Assembly (NCBI RefSeq): GCF_030316765.1
Contig: NZ_JASZYT010000011.1
Coordinates: forward strand, 186,001 to 250,000
Source of the DNA: Variovorax saccharolyticus
GTDB taxonomy: Bacteria > Pseudomonadota > Gammaproteobacteria > Burkholderiales > Burkholderiaceae_C
Direction: 5' to 3'
DNA: 64,000 nt
In this document: positions 26,537 through 33,905 of the stretch, in pieces
Numbering within the stretch: the first letter of the stretch is position 1
Layout: every line of letters begins with the position of its first letter
Made by a program: the position numbers and the translations under genes
Notes under the pieces: generated by a model
The model's database searches: none
What the model was told of the DNA's origin: nothing
What the model saw: only the letters and a program-made list of their open reading frames with translations

Positions 26537-27574
26537 ATGAAGCTCCTGATCCTTTCTGACCTTCATGCCGAATTCGAGACCTTCGAGCTACCGAAGGGCC
26601 TGGACTACGACGTGGCCATCCTGGCGGGCGACATCGTCGCGCCTGGCCGATTGATCGCGCGCTGGCTTCGAAACCCAGAGCGTTTTGGCGACAAACCCAT
26701 CGTTCACGTCGCCGGCAATCATGAGTACTACGAGTCCGTGCTGGATCAGGAAGAGGCGGAGATGCGCCGCCAGGCGAAGGAGCAGGGTGTTCACTTCCTT
26801 GATTGCGATGAGGTCGTGATCGCCGGCGTGCGCTTCCTGGGCTGCACGTTGTGGACCGACTTCAGCCTGCGCATCGACAACCCCGGCTTTGCTGGGCAGC
26901 CAGTGCGCCTGCTGTCGGACCGATATCGCTCGATGACCGAAAGCGCGCGCTACCTGGCCGACTACTCTGCCATCCGCGTCGAGGACCCGAACACCTCGAA
27001 TTCGCGTGGCACGCGGCGCCTGGTGCCGATGGACACACTCCAAATCCACCGGCGGCACCGCTCCTGGCTGCGCAGGAAGCTCGCTGAGCCGTTCGATGGG
27101 CCCACGGTGGTGGTGACCCACCACGCGCCGCATCGGAAGTCCCTGGCGCCCCGATTCGCTGAGGACTGGTCCTCTGGCGGCTTCGTCAACGAGATGCTTC
27201 CTGAGTTCTTCAAGGTGCCGGTCCTGTGGGTGCACGGGCACACACATAACAGCTTCGACTACCAGGTGGACGGCTGTCGCGTGCTCTCCAATCCGCGCGG
27301 CTACATGAACTGGCACGGGGAGTTCGAGAACAAGGATTTCAACGCTGGACTGGTGGTACAGATCGGGACGTCGGCACCGGAGATCGACCTGGATAAGTTA
27401 GAGCAGGACTTGCCGACGCTTGCTGCTCAGGTGTTCGGAGCACATGCGCAGATGTGGTTGAGCAAGCCGCATGAGCTTCTTCAAGGCCAATCGCCAGCAG
27501 AGTTCGCTGCCCGGGGTGGGTTGGAGAAGGTACGCTCGATTCTCAACATGATTCGACACGGCGGTGTTGCCTGA
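26537..27574 (+). CDS. metallophosphoesterase fused to a ParS/MbcA-type C-terminal domain
   Basis: 345 residues. Residues 1-270 are a complete calcineurin-like phosphoesterase (LSDLHAEF, LAGDIVAPG, AGNHEYYES, THHAPHRK, HGHTHNSFDY). After a linker, residues about 295-345 read QMWLSKPHELLQGQSPAEFA, then LEKVRSILNMIRHG, the pattern of the DUF2384/MbcA-ParS-Xre toxin-binding domain. It starts six bases after the HTH gene and closes the operon. The extra 60 residues are absent from its neighbour paralogue. The fusion suggests that an antitoxin-type domain controls or targets the phosphoesterase; this is inference. Confidence 0.8.
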   Translation: MKLLILSDLHAEFETFELPKGLDYDVAILAGDIVAPGRLIARWLRNPERFGDKPIVHVAGNHEYYESVLDQEEAEMRRQAKEQGVHFLDCDEVVIAGVRFLGCTLWTDFSLRIDNPGFAGQPVRLLSDRYRSMTESARYLADYSAIRVEDPNTSNSRGTRRLVPMDTLQIHRRHRSWLRRKLAEPFDGPTVVVTHHAPHRKSLAPRFAEDWSSGGFVNEMLPEFFKVPVLWVHGHTHNSFDYQVDGCRVLSNPRGYMNWHGEFENKDFNAGLVVQIGTSAPEIDLDKLEQDLPTLAAQVFGAHAQMWLSKPHELLQGQSPAEFAARGGLEKVRSILNMIRHGGVA

Positions 27575-27600
27575 TGGGGGCTGCCAAGGCGTTCATGGAA

Positions 27601-27625
27601 GGGGTGTGGGACCGTCCCACACCCC
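27601..27625. repeat. 25-bp perfect palindrome after the phosphoesterase operon
   Basis: Two 12-base arms (GGGGTGTGGGAC and its complement) surround a single C, with core GGGAC-C-GTCCC. It lies 27 bases after the operon's last stop. There is no run of T, so it is either a weak hairpin at the mRNA end or a protein-binding site. Related palindromes lie near 28007 and 29566. Confidence 0.75.
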
Positions 27626-27736
27626 CTTTGAGTCCTCCGACTCGGATAGCGTGATGACCCGCGACCACGAAGAGATCCTCTGGAAAGCTCGGTTGCAACG
27701 CTATGCACCACGCCTCCCTGTGGGAAACTGGGAACC

Positions 27737-27994
27737 ATGACAGACGTTGCCACCAAGCCCTCGCAGGTCAAGCGCAAGCTGCCGACGACGTCGCGAGCTT
27801 CCGCCTCCCCCCCGAAAGTCAAAGGCTTGGTGCTCTCATCCTCTGGCGTCTTTGCGGCGGCGCGCGACAAGTTGAACAACTCCACGGCACCATCCCAGGG
27901 CGCTCGCAAGATCACGCCAGCTGATGTGGTCAAGGCTGCAAAACGCGCTGGGATCTTTACGGCCACTGGGAACCTGTCCCGCAAGTACAAGTGA
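27737..27994 (+). CDS. small basic hypothetical protein
   Basis: 85 residues from the ATG at 27737. It is Lys/Arg- and Ser-rich with no membrane segment, and the C-terminal part (KITPADVVKAAKRAGIFTATGNLSRKYK region) looks structured. The overall charge would suit nucleic-acid binding, but no domain is recognised. A palindrome follows its stop within about 15 bases. Confidence 0.5.
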   Translation: MTDVATKPSQVKRKLPTTSRASASPPKVKGLVLSSSGVFAAARDKLNNSTAPSQGARKITPADVVKAAKRAGIFTATGNLSRKYK

Positions 27995-28006
27995 GCGGCG
28001 GGTGCT

Positions 28007-28021
28007 GATGGACCGTCCATC
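28007..28021. repeat. GATGGAC-C-GTCCATC palindrome
   Basis: Perfect 7-base arms about a central C, directly after the small basic protein gene. A slightly longer match to the site near 29566 exists in reverse orientation, including the flanking ATAGGGG-type bases. Confidence 0.65.
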
Positions 28022-28056
28022 ACCCCTATAGAGAGCTGGGAAGCGGCCTGCTGCAA

Positions 28057-28560
28057 CTAGCGGCCCTTGCGCTTGAAGCGCTCCGGCGGCACGGCACCCT
28101 TGCGCTTCACCTTCACCCAGTCGGCTGACCTCACGCCCGGTACGTAAAGGCTGTCGACTCGCTTGGCGACCAGGCCCTCCAGCTTCAGGCCGAGGACGGC
28201 CTCATTGAAGACGCGTTCGATGTCGACTTCGAAGTAGCCGACCGCCAGGACGTTGTCGGGACATGGGTCGAGCCGCTCGGCCAGGAGCGCCTTGCGCTGC
28301 AGGAGCGTCTGACCTGTGACATCTATGCCGTGATCGACCATCAGGTCGAAGATGGCGTAACCGACGGGGTCGCCGCCGTCGACCCAGCGTCTGCGCTGCG
28401 CCCGGGTCTGGAGTCGGTCGAAGTCGCTGCGCCCGAGGTCATCGAAAACGCAAACCTCCCCGTCGGTGATGTAGGGACCACCCGGGACGCGGGCCAGACT
28501 TTTGCTTACCTCTGGGAACCACCGGGTCGCATCGGCGCCCCCGCAGCGACGTCTTCTTTG
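28057..28560 (-). pseudogene. ATP-dependent DNA ligase, C-terminal fragment
   Basis: Minus-strand frame with ITDGEVCVFDDLGRSDFDRL, LLQRKALLAERL, LKLEGLVAKRVDSLYVPG and DWVKVKRKGAVPPERFKR, the latter part of the nucleotidyltransferase domain of small LigD-like ATP ligases. Homology starts in mid-domain near 28560, and the upstream KxDG motif that takes up AMP is missing, so it cannot seal nicks. Read from the ATG at 28341, only 94 residues remain. It lies in the island with other remnants. Confidence 0.75.
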
Positions 28561-28679
28561 GAGGGCGCCAGGGGCATCCCCCGGGGGGACCTCAGTGCCT
28601 CCCGGGGAGGGCTAGAAAGGCGCCAGGGGGAGGCCCAAAGGGCCCCCGGTCTCCCCGATTTTTTGCATTTTCCACCAGA
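28561..28679. other. G/C-run-rich spacer
   Basis: No gene seen. The stretch is dominated by runs of G and C, and GGCGCCAGGGG occurs twice (about 28564 and 28620), which could form several hairpins. It separates the ligase remnant from the NYN gene. Confidence 0.4.
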
Positions 28680-29384
28680 TCACCAGTGCTCGGGCTTGCG
28701 GATCGGCTTCTTCTTCGTCGGCACGCGCGGCGGCAGCTGCGCAGCCTCGAGCTCGCCGTCGAGCAGGTACCGACGCGTCCAGTGCGCATGCTTCGAGAGC
28801 GAGGCGCTGACGCCGCGGGGCGCGCCCTTCGCAGGATCTGGCGGCGGTACCGGGGTGACGACGCCAATCAGTAAATCTGGGAAGTCCTCCCGCAGGGCCT
28901 TGAGCACTGGCTCGGCGTCCGAGTCGTTCGAGCAGAGCACGACATGGTCATAGAGGCCTTTGGCGGCATCGCGGTACATCGCCATGGCCAAGTTCACGTC
29001 GGTCTGCTTCTCTTCGATCTTCCAGACCCGGACCCGATCGTTTCGGTTGTAGGGCACGCCAGGCCGAACGGCCGGCAACAGTGCGCCTGTCCTGTCCATG
29101 CTGTGGGTGCCAAGGGTGATGGCGAAGCGATCGGGATAGAGCGTCTCCAGAGCCCGGTGGTAGCTCTGCTGCGCGGTGATCGATGCCTCCCCGTGTGACG
29201 CGAAGCGGGCGAGGGCGTGAGCGCTGAAGAACTTGACCATCTGGACGGGCGGCACGCCGTCTTGGATCCTCAGGAGGTCTTCGAACAGCCGCACCAGGTC
29301 CAGCCACTTGTACGCGGTCCCTCGCAGCCGGCCGTAATAGAGGTTGTAGCCATCGATGTAGACGGCTGTTTTCTTGGTCTCCAC
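28680..29384 (-). CDS. NYN-domain (LabA/DUF88-like) putative ribonuclease
   Basis: 234 residues from a GTG at 29384. The frame continues upstream to an ATG at 29492, but that part would translate a terminator hairpin, so the GTG is preferred. The NYN/PIN-like fold is indicated by AVYIDGYNLYYGRL at the N-terminus, EKQTDVNLAMAMYRDA in the middle and HVVLCSNDSDAEPVLKAL near residue 160, with conserved Asp residues that bind a metal. Such proteins cleave RNA or act as PIN-like effectors. The C-terminus is Lys/Arg/Pro-rich. Confidence 0.85.
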   Translation of the reverse strand: METKKTAVYIDGYNLYYGRLRGTAYKWLDLVRLFEDLLRIQDGVPPVQMVKFFSAHALARFASHGEASITAQQSYHRALETLYPDRFAITLGTHSMDRTGALLPAVRPGVPYNRNDRVRVWKIEEKQTDVNLAMAMYRDAAKGLYDHVVLCSNDSDAEPVLKALREDFPDLLIGVVTPVPPPDPAKGAPRGVSASLSKHAHWTRRYLLDGELEAAQLPPRVPTKKKPIRKPEHW

Positions 29385-29410
29385 GGCGGTCCTGGAAAGC
29401 GAGCGGGCAT

Positions 29411-29436
29411 GAAAAAACCGCCCTGGGGCGGTCTTT
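29411..29436. terminator. rho-independent terminator
   Basis: Stem ACCGCCC/GGGCGGT with a short TG loop, flanked by AAAAAA on the left and TTTT on the right. It would work best on the minus strand. It is placed just upstream of the NYN start, shielding that gene from read-through and supporting the downstream GTG start. Confidence 0.75.
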
Positions 29437-29565
29437 TCGTCCAAAGCCGGGAGCCAACTTAATGACGCGGCAGAGGAGGAGTGGTGACGCATATGGTACC
29501 TGAAAACCAGGTACCGAGCAACCGACCGGAGTGAGGCTGGCTGCTTCCCGGCTCTATCCGATAGG

Positions 29566-29586
29566 GGGTGATGGACGGTCCATCAC
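29566..29586. repeat. GGTGATGGAC-G-GTCCATCACC palindrome
   Basis: Perfect 10-base arms about one central G, located about 14 bases before the -35 of the YfbU-family gene. The same sequence occurs inverted near 28007. It could be an operator or a mobile-element mark. Confidence 0.7.
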
Positions 29587-29599
29587 CTTCCTCGATCAC

Positions 29600-29635
29600 T
29601 TGACGAACATAGCCGTACTACCGTACATTTGTACG
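29600..29635 (+). promoter_or_regulatory. promoter and operator of the RHH-YfbU gene
   Basis: TTGACG at 29600-29605 and TACATT at 29624-29629 are spaced 18 bases apart. An inverted repeat CGTAC-ATTT-GTACG (29622-29635), with another CCGTAC just upstream, covers the -10. This is the layout expected for autorepression by a ribbon-helix-helix protein such as the one encoded downstream. Confidence 0.55.
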
Positions 29636-29672
29636 TAAGTCCGGTATTTCACCGGATACCCGGGGATTTACC

Positions 29673-30362
29673 ATGGCAAAAGCCGAACGACTTGAACTGC
29701 GACTCGACGACGAACTCGTCGATCGCATCGACACCTGGATGAATGAGACGGGGCAAGCCAGCTCCCGCTCCGACGCTGTTCGCCAGCTAGTAGACATCGG
29801 GCTCGGCACGGTGACGGGCAAGAGCATTCAGCTCACGGACGGCGACAAGCTGAACTTCATGATGCTGCGAGACATCATGAAGCACCTGAAGATCAAGGAC
29901 GCCGAAACGGATGTCGATTTGGTCGCCGAGACCATCTACGGCGGTCACTACTGGGCTCCGACGTGGGAGATGCAGGGTCTCTTCCATAAGCACGCAGACC
30001 GCCCCGCAGACGTCAATCTGGTGGTCGACACGCTGGAAATGTGGGACTTCATCGAAGGATGCATCGAGAAGCTGAAGCCCGAAGAGAGCGAGCGCCTGAA
30101 GGAGGCGAACCATGGCTACCTGCCCAAGTTCGCGGGCTTCGACGGCAACAACGAGAGCTCGTTGATGAGCATCGCCCGCTTCATTGTCGAGAAGATGGAT
30201 CGCTTCTCCCGCTTCAAGAAGCGCGACTTCAACTCGCACGCCCCGACCGCGGCGCGCTATCGCCGCATGACCACGGCGTTCGAGCCGATCCGGGCGACCC
30301 TGGGCCTCGGCCGCGACCTCGGTGTTGACCAGATCATCGAGTTGCTCAAGGTCGAGCGCTGA
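29673..30362 (+). CDS. YfbU-family protein with N-terminal ribbon-helix-helix domain
   Basis: 229 residues. Residues 1-50 are an RHH-type DNA-binding segment (ERLELRLDDELVDRIDTWM, SRSDAVRQLVDIG). From about residue 58 the sequence follows YfbU (LNFMMLRDIMKHL, TWEMQGLFHKHA, EMWDFIEGCIEKL, NSHAPTAARYRRM). E. coli YfbU lacks the RHH domain and has no firm function beyond a reported toxic effect when overproduced. The fusion plus an upstream inverted repeat suggests self-regulation like an antitoxin. An IS481 element is inserted five bases after its stop. Confidence 0.85.
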   Translation: MAKAERLELRLDDELVDRIDTWMNETGQASSRSDAVRQLVDIGLGTVTGKSIQLTDGDKLNFMMLRDIMKHLKIKDAETDVDLVAETIYGGHYWAPTWEMQGLFHKHADRPADVNLVVDTLEMWDFIEGCIEKLKPEESERLKEANHGYLPKFAGFDGNNESSLMSIARFIVEKMDRFSRFKKRDFNSHAPTAARYRRMTTAFEPIRATLGLGRDLGVDQIIELLKVER

Positions 30363-30367
30363 TTAGG
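30362..30367. repeat. left target-site duplication (ATTAGG)
   Basis: ATTAGG directly before the IS left end matches the six bases after the IS right end (31382-31387). Confidence 0.85.
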
Positions 30368-31296
30368 TGTTGAGTTGCAATAGGTTGTTCCCGGCGAGCC
30401 GGGATGCTGGCGGCTGGTAGCCCAGGGCCGAGTGAGGCCGGCGGGCGTTGTAGTAGGCCAAGAACGTGGGTAACCAGGTGGTTCGCTCTTCGCTGTGGGC
30501 CCAGATGCGTCCATAGGCCCATTCGCGTAGGCAAGTTTGGATGAAGCGTTCTGCCTTGCCGTTGGTCTGCGGTCGATAGTGGCGGGTGAACGTGTGCTTG
30601 ATGCCCAAGGCTTGGCAGGTGCGCGCGAACAGCTGCGATCGATAGGCTGGGCCGTTGTCGGTGATCAAGCGCTTGATTGTCACGCCCAAGGCCTTGTAGT
30701 GCGCCACGGTGGCCTCCAGGAAGGCCCGAGGGCCTCTTCTCGTCCGGGTGCATCTGCACGAATCCCACGCGCGAGTGGTCGTCGATGGCCACGTGCGCCA
30801 CCTCCCAGCCGACCCCGCGGGTGTGGTCGCGAGGATCTCCCGTGACGCGATGGCCTGGCGCGGCGATACGCCCGAGCTTTTTCATGTCCATGTGCAGCAG
30901 ATCGCCAGGCGCCTCGTGTTCGTAGCGCACCACGGGCTCCTTGGGGTCGAGCGCCTTGAGGCTCGACAGGCCCAGTTGTGCGAGCACACGGCTGATGGTG
31001 GCGACGCTGCGGCCCACGACCTGGGCGATGCGGCGCATGGGCATGCGTTTACGCCGCAGCCGTTCGATACGTTGAGCCAACTCGGCATCGACAGTGCTGC
31101 GCGTGCGCACAGGCCGGGAAGTCCGATCGATCAAACCCTCGAACCCGAGCAGTTCAAAGCGATTGCACCACTTGTTGGCTGTTCGGCGGCTGATGCCTGC
31201 GGCCTCGGCCGCAGGCATCAGCCCCATGACCGCTATGCGTTCAATCAGCAGCTTTCGCCCTTCGAAGGTGAGTCTGGCATTCTTATGGCTGTTCAT
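30363..31296 (-). pseudogene. IS481 transposase, frameshifted
   Basis: The N-terminal half reads from the ATG at 31296: HTH (MPAAEAAGISRRTANKWCNRF), then the first DDE Asp in LLHMDMKKLGRI and a DDHSRVGFVQMHPDEKRPS segment. Near 30728 the frame is lost; the continuation in another frame gives LGVTIKRLITDNGPAYRS (second Asp) and NGKAERFIQT (Glu). All three catalytic residues are encoded, but in two frames. A one-base change in the GGG run near 30728 would restore it. Programmed shifting is not usual in this family. Confidence 0.88.
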
Positions 31297-31381
31297 CCGG
31301 CGGGATTCCTCTGTGATCCTGAAGCGTGGTAACTCCAGTTTCCCAGACCTGTCCGGGTGAACAACCTATTGAAACATCACA
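30368..31381 (-). mobile_element. IS481-family insertion sequence, 1014 bp
   Basis: The ends TGTTGAGTTGCAATAGGTTG and, on the other strand at the right, TGTGATGTTTCAATAGGTTG form imperfect inverted repeats that begin with TGT. The element is flanked by a 6-base direct repeat, ATTAGG. Length and TGT...ACA ends agree with IS481. It carries one transposase gene on the minus strand, which is frameshifted. Confidence 0.9.
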
Positions 31382-31824
31382 ATTAGGGCCACCGAGCAAG
31401 CCCGCCCACGTGCGGGCCTGCATCGGTATTGACGTCTGCACCCTAACCAGTACCTCTCGAACATTCCGGACTGGGTTTGCATACAGCCAACTGCTATCAT
31501 GTAAACAACGACTGAGCGCATACGCATTGGAGTCGCCCGTCCATGTGGAGGCGGTGCTGCCGATAAAGCTCAGAAGTCGAGCCCTCTGCAAGGAGGGCTT
31601 TGGCGGTGGAGGGGTTGGGTGCGCCTAAGTCCCTCCCATCAGCCAAGTTCCTCTGCTGACATTTGCTAATTCGGATCGCACAAGCTGCTGAGCTTGTCGC
31701 CCCAAACTCCGCGCCGACTCGGCGCTTCATACACCGACCCCTGCGATATAGCTTCAACATGGGAGGTTGATCTGCCCTAGACGGCGGCCTTTGATGCTTA
31801 AGCCTCGCTCGCCCTGAATGCTCT

Positions 31825-31847
31825 GGCCCGCCATGTGCGGGCCTTTT
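31825..31847 (+). terminator. rho-independent terminator-like hairpin
   Basis: GGCCCGC and GCGGGCC arms with loop CATGT, followed by TTTT. No intact upstream gene is present, so it is probably inherited with a deleted gene. Confidence 0.6.
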
Positions 31848-31883
31848 CATTTCTGATTTCATGCTTGTCCGCAACGACAAGCC

Positions 31884-31920
31884 CCAGCCGGTTGACTCGC
31901 AAGAGCAGCCGGCTTTTTTT
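31884..31920 (+). terminator. rho-independent terminator-like hairpin
   Basis: AGCCGG and CCGGCT arms with a long loop, followed by eight T. It would end rightward transcripts; no intact gene lies directly upstream. Confidence 0.55.
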
Positions 31921-31935
31921 TGCCCGGAAGGGCTT

Positions 31936-32472
31936 CTAACCCTCGACACACCATGCGCAAGCTTCAAAAGCTGCTGGAGTGGATCTTCGTGATGATCGAC
32001 CTCTACGGTCTGATCGACATTCCTCGCGGTGCCGGCTGAACATCACGCCCACCTGGTCGCGTTTGAGGCCGACAGCATCGCGCACGTAGGCCAGATCGAC
32101 GGTGGCCCCTTGGGCTGCGTTGACGGTGGTCGCGTAGCCTTCCTCGAACACGCCGACTTCCAGCCCGCGCTTCGCCGCCACTTGTCGCGCCGCCGCGTGG
32201 ATCGGCCGGCAGTCGCCGAACAGCAGCAGCACATCGATGTCCAGCCGCTCGAGCAGGGCTTCGAGCCAGGCCGGCCATTCGGCCATCGTGCCCTTGAACG
32301 AGAAGGCGGGCCGCCGGTAGAACAGGCAGTCCCCGGCATTGAAATTGACCTTGAACACGGTGGCCCCCGCCAATTCGAGGTCGTGTGCGAGACGGCTGAA
32401 AAAAGGCCCTACCGGGCCTTGCAACAAGAGGACGCCTTTTCCTCGGAAGGCGTGGATGCCGCGTTCGATCAT
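31936..32472 (-). pseudogene. chimeric remnant: kpsS 5' end joined to a MobF relaxase/helicase fragment
   Basis: From the ATG at 32472 the frame follows KpsS capsule proteins (GKGVLLLQGPVGPFFSRL, ATVFKVNFNAGDCLFY, FKGTMAEWP, LDIDVLLLFGDCRPIH, EVGVFEEGY). At about 32135 it switches without losing frame to ATTVNAAQGATVDLAYV and SRHREE, the C-terminal superfamily-1 helicase motif of TraA/TraI-type relaxases. Near 32020 homology ends again. KpsS normally acts with KpsC to build the capsule lipid linker; only its first third is left, so no function is expected. Confidence 0.75.
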
Positions 32473-32585
32473 GAGGGCCGCGAGGCTAATGCCGAACCGG
32501 CCCCGAACAGCCGGGCTCCCTGCGAGGCAGCCCGTTCCGGCTGCCAAGATAGAAACGCCCTACAGATGGAAGCGAAAGGCCGCGC

Positions 32586-33785
32586 TCAGCGCTGCTCCAC
32601 AGCCTCGAAGCCCGCCCCCCGCAAGGCCTCCAGCACCGCCGCCAGGTGTTCCCGCCCGCGCGTCTGCAGGACGAGCTCCACATCCACGTTCTGCGCCGCC
32701 AGCATGGTGAAGGCGCGCTGGTGGTGCACCTCGTCGATGTTGGCGCCCGCTTCCGCCACGGTGGCCGTGATATGGGCCAGCGAGCCGGGCACGTCGCGTG
32801 CGCTCACCCGCACGCGGGCCAGCCGGCCGGCGCGCACCATGCCGCGCTCGATGATCGCCGCCAGCAGCAGCGGATCGATGTTGCCGCCCGACAGCACGAG
32901 CCCGACGCGCTGGCCCCGGAACTGCTCGGGATGCCGGATCAGCGCCGCGAGCCCGGCCGCGCCCGCGCCTTCGACCAGGGTCTTCTCGATCTCGAGCAGC
33001 ATCAGCACCGCCTGCTCGATGTCGCCTTCGTCCACCAGCAGCAGGTCGTCGACTTCGCGGGCGATGATCTCGCGGGTCAGCACGCCCGGCGTGCCGACGG
33101 CGATGCCTTCGGCGATCGTGCTCGTGCCCTGGGGATGGTGGGTGCCCTGCACCGCGTTCACCATGGCCGGAAAACGCGAGGTCTGGACTCCGACGATGCG
33201 AATGTCCGGCTTGCGCGCCTTGGCGGCGATCGCCATGCCGGCGATCAGCCCGCCGCCGCCGACCGACACCACCAGCACGTCGAGGTCGGGCACCGCATCC
33301 AGCATCTCGAGCGCCACCGTGCCCTGCCCGGCGATGATCGCCTCGTCATCGTAAGGGTGAACGAAGGCCAGCCCCTCTCGTTCCGCCAGCGCCAGGGCAT
33401 GCGCGCGGGCGGCATCGAGGGTGTCGCCGTGGAGCACCACTTCGGCGCCGAAGCCGCGCGTGCGTTCGATCTTCACGCCCGGCGTGAAGCGCGGCATGAC
33501 GATCGTCGCCCGCAGCCCCAGGCGCTGGGCGTGGTAGGCGACGCCCTGGGCGTGGTTGCCGGCCGACATGGCGATCACGCCATGGGCGCCGCCCTCGGAA
33601 AGATCGACGAGTTTGTTACATGCGCCGCGTTCCTTGAACGAGGCGGTGAACTGCAGGTTCTCGAACTTGAGGAAAACCTGGGCGCCGACGATCTCGGACA
33701 GAGTGCGCGATTCGACGCAGGGGGTGTCCAGCAGTTGCCCGCGGAGGCGCTCGGCAGCGCGTTCGATAGCTTCGATTCCAATCAT
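32586..33785 (-). CDS. threonine ammonia-lyase (threonine dehydratase), single ACT-domain form
   Basis: 399 residues. PLP-dependent fold with the lysine in the ASFKERGACNK motif (residue about 52), the Gly-rich VSVGGGGLIAGMA loop and LSGGNIDPLL. The last ~80 residues are one ACT-like regulatory domain (RVRVSARDVPGSLAHIT). It converts L-threonine to 2-oxobutanoate and ammonia. The single short ACT domain fits the catabolic or intermediate form rather than the classical IlvA with two. Start is the ATG at 33785, divergent from the tandem AAA+ gene with 120 bases between. Confidence 0.93.
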   Translation of the reverse strand: MIGIEAIERAAERLRGQLLDTPCVESRTLSEIVGAQVFLKFENLQFTASFKERGACNKLVDLSEGGAHGVIAMSAGNHAQGVAYHAQRLGLRATIVMPRFTPGVKIERTRGFGAEVVLHGDTLDAARAHALALAEREGLAFVHPYDDEAIIAGQGTVALEMLDAVPDLDVLVVSVGGGGLIAGMAIAAKARKPDIRIVGVQTSRFPAMVNAVQGTHHPQGTSTIAEGIAVGTPGVLTREIIAREVDDLLLVDEGDIEQAVLMLLEIEKTLVEGAGAAGLAALIRHPEQFRGQRVGLVLSGGNIDPLLLAAIIERGMVRAGRLARVRVSARDVPGSLAHITATVAEAGANIDEVHHQRAFTMLAAQNVDVELVLQTRGREHLAAVLEALRGAGFEAVEQR

Positions 33786-33905
33786 CGGCGGGATTGTGGA
33801 CGGATTTGCAACATCCAGGTATTTCGTGTCCGCAGGCTTCCCGAAGCCAAAACTCTGCGTTATGGTCGCTTCCAGTTTCACCTTCTCATACCTGGGGGTT
33901 GTCCG

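Larger units (their letters stand above)
31382..31935. other. non-coding island segment with several hairpins
   Basis: About 550 bases without a convincing gene. It holds a GCCCGC/GCGGGC hairpin near 31399, a similar one near 31825, a CTTGTC/GACAAG stem at 31864-31881 and a T-rich terminator near 31885-31920. A 156-residue frame on the minus strand crosses these hairpins and looks spurious. Confidence 0.5.

Noticed and set aside
28561..28679. Repeated GGCGCCAGGGG units considered as a CRISPR or attC-type array
   Set aside because: Only two copies, with unequal spacing and no conserved spacer length; more like a G/C-rich hairpin spacer.
31497..31967. 156-codon minus-strand frame in the island
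   Set aside because: It crosses two terminator-like hairpins, has no motif and an irregular composition.
31953..32039. 28-codon plus-strand frame starting MRKLQKLLEWIF
   Set aside because: It is too short to support, with no ribosome-binding site; it is probably the end of a deleted gene or chance.
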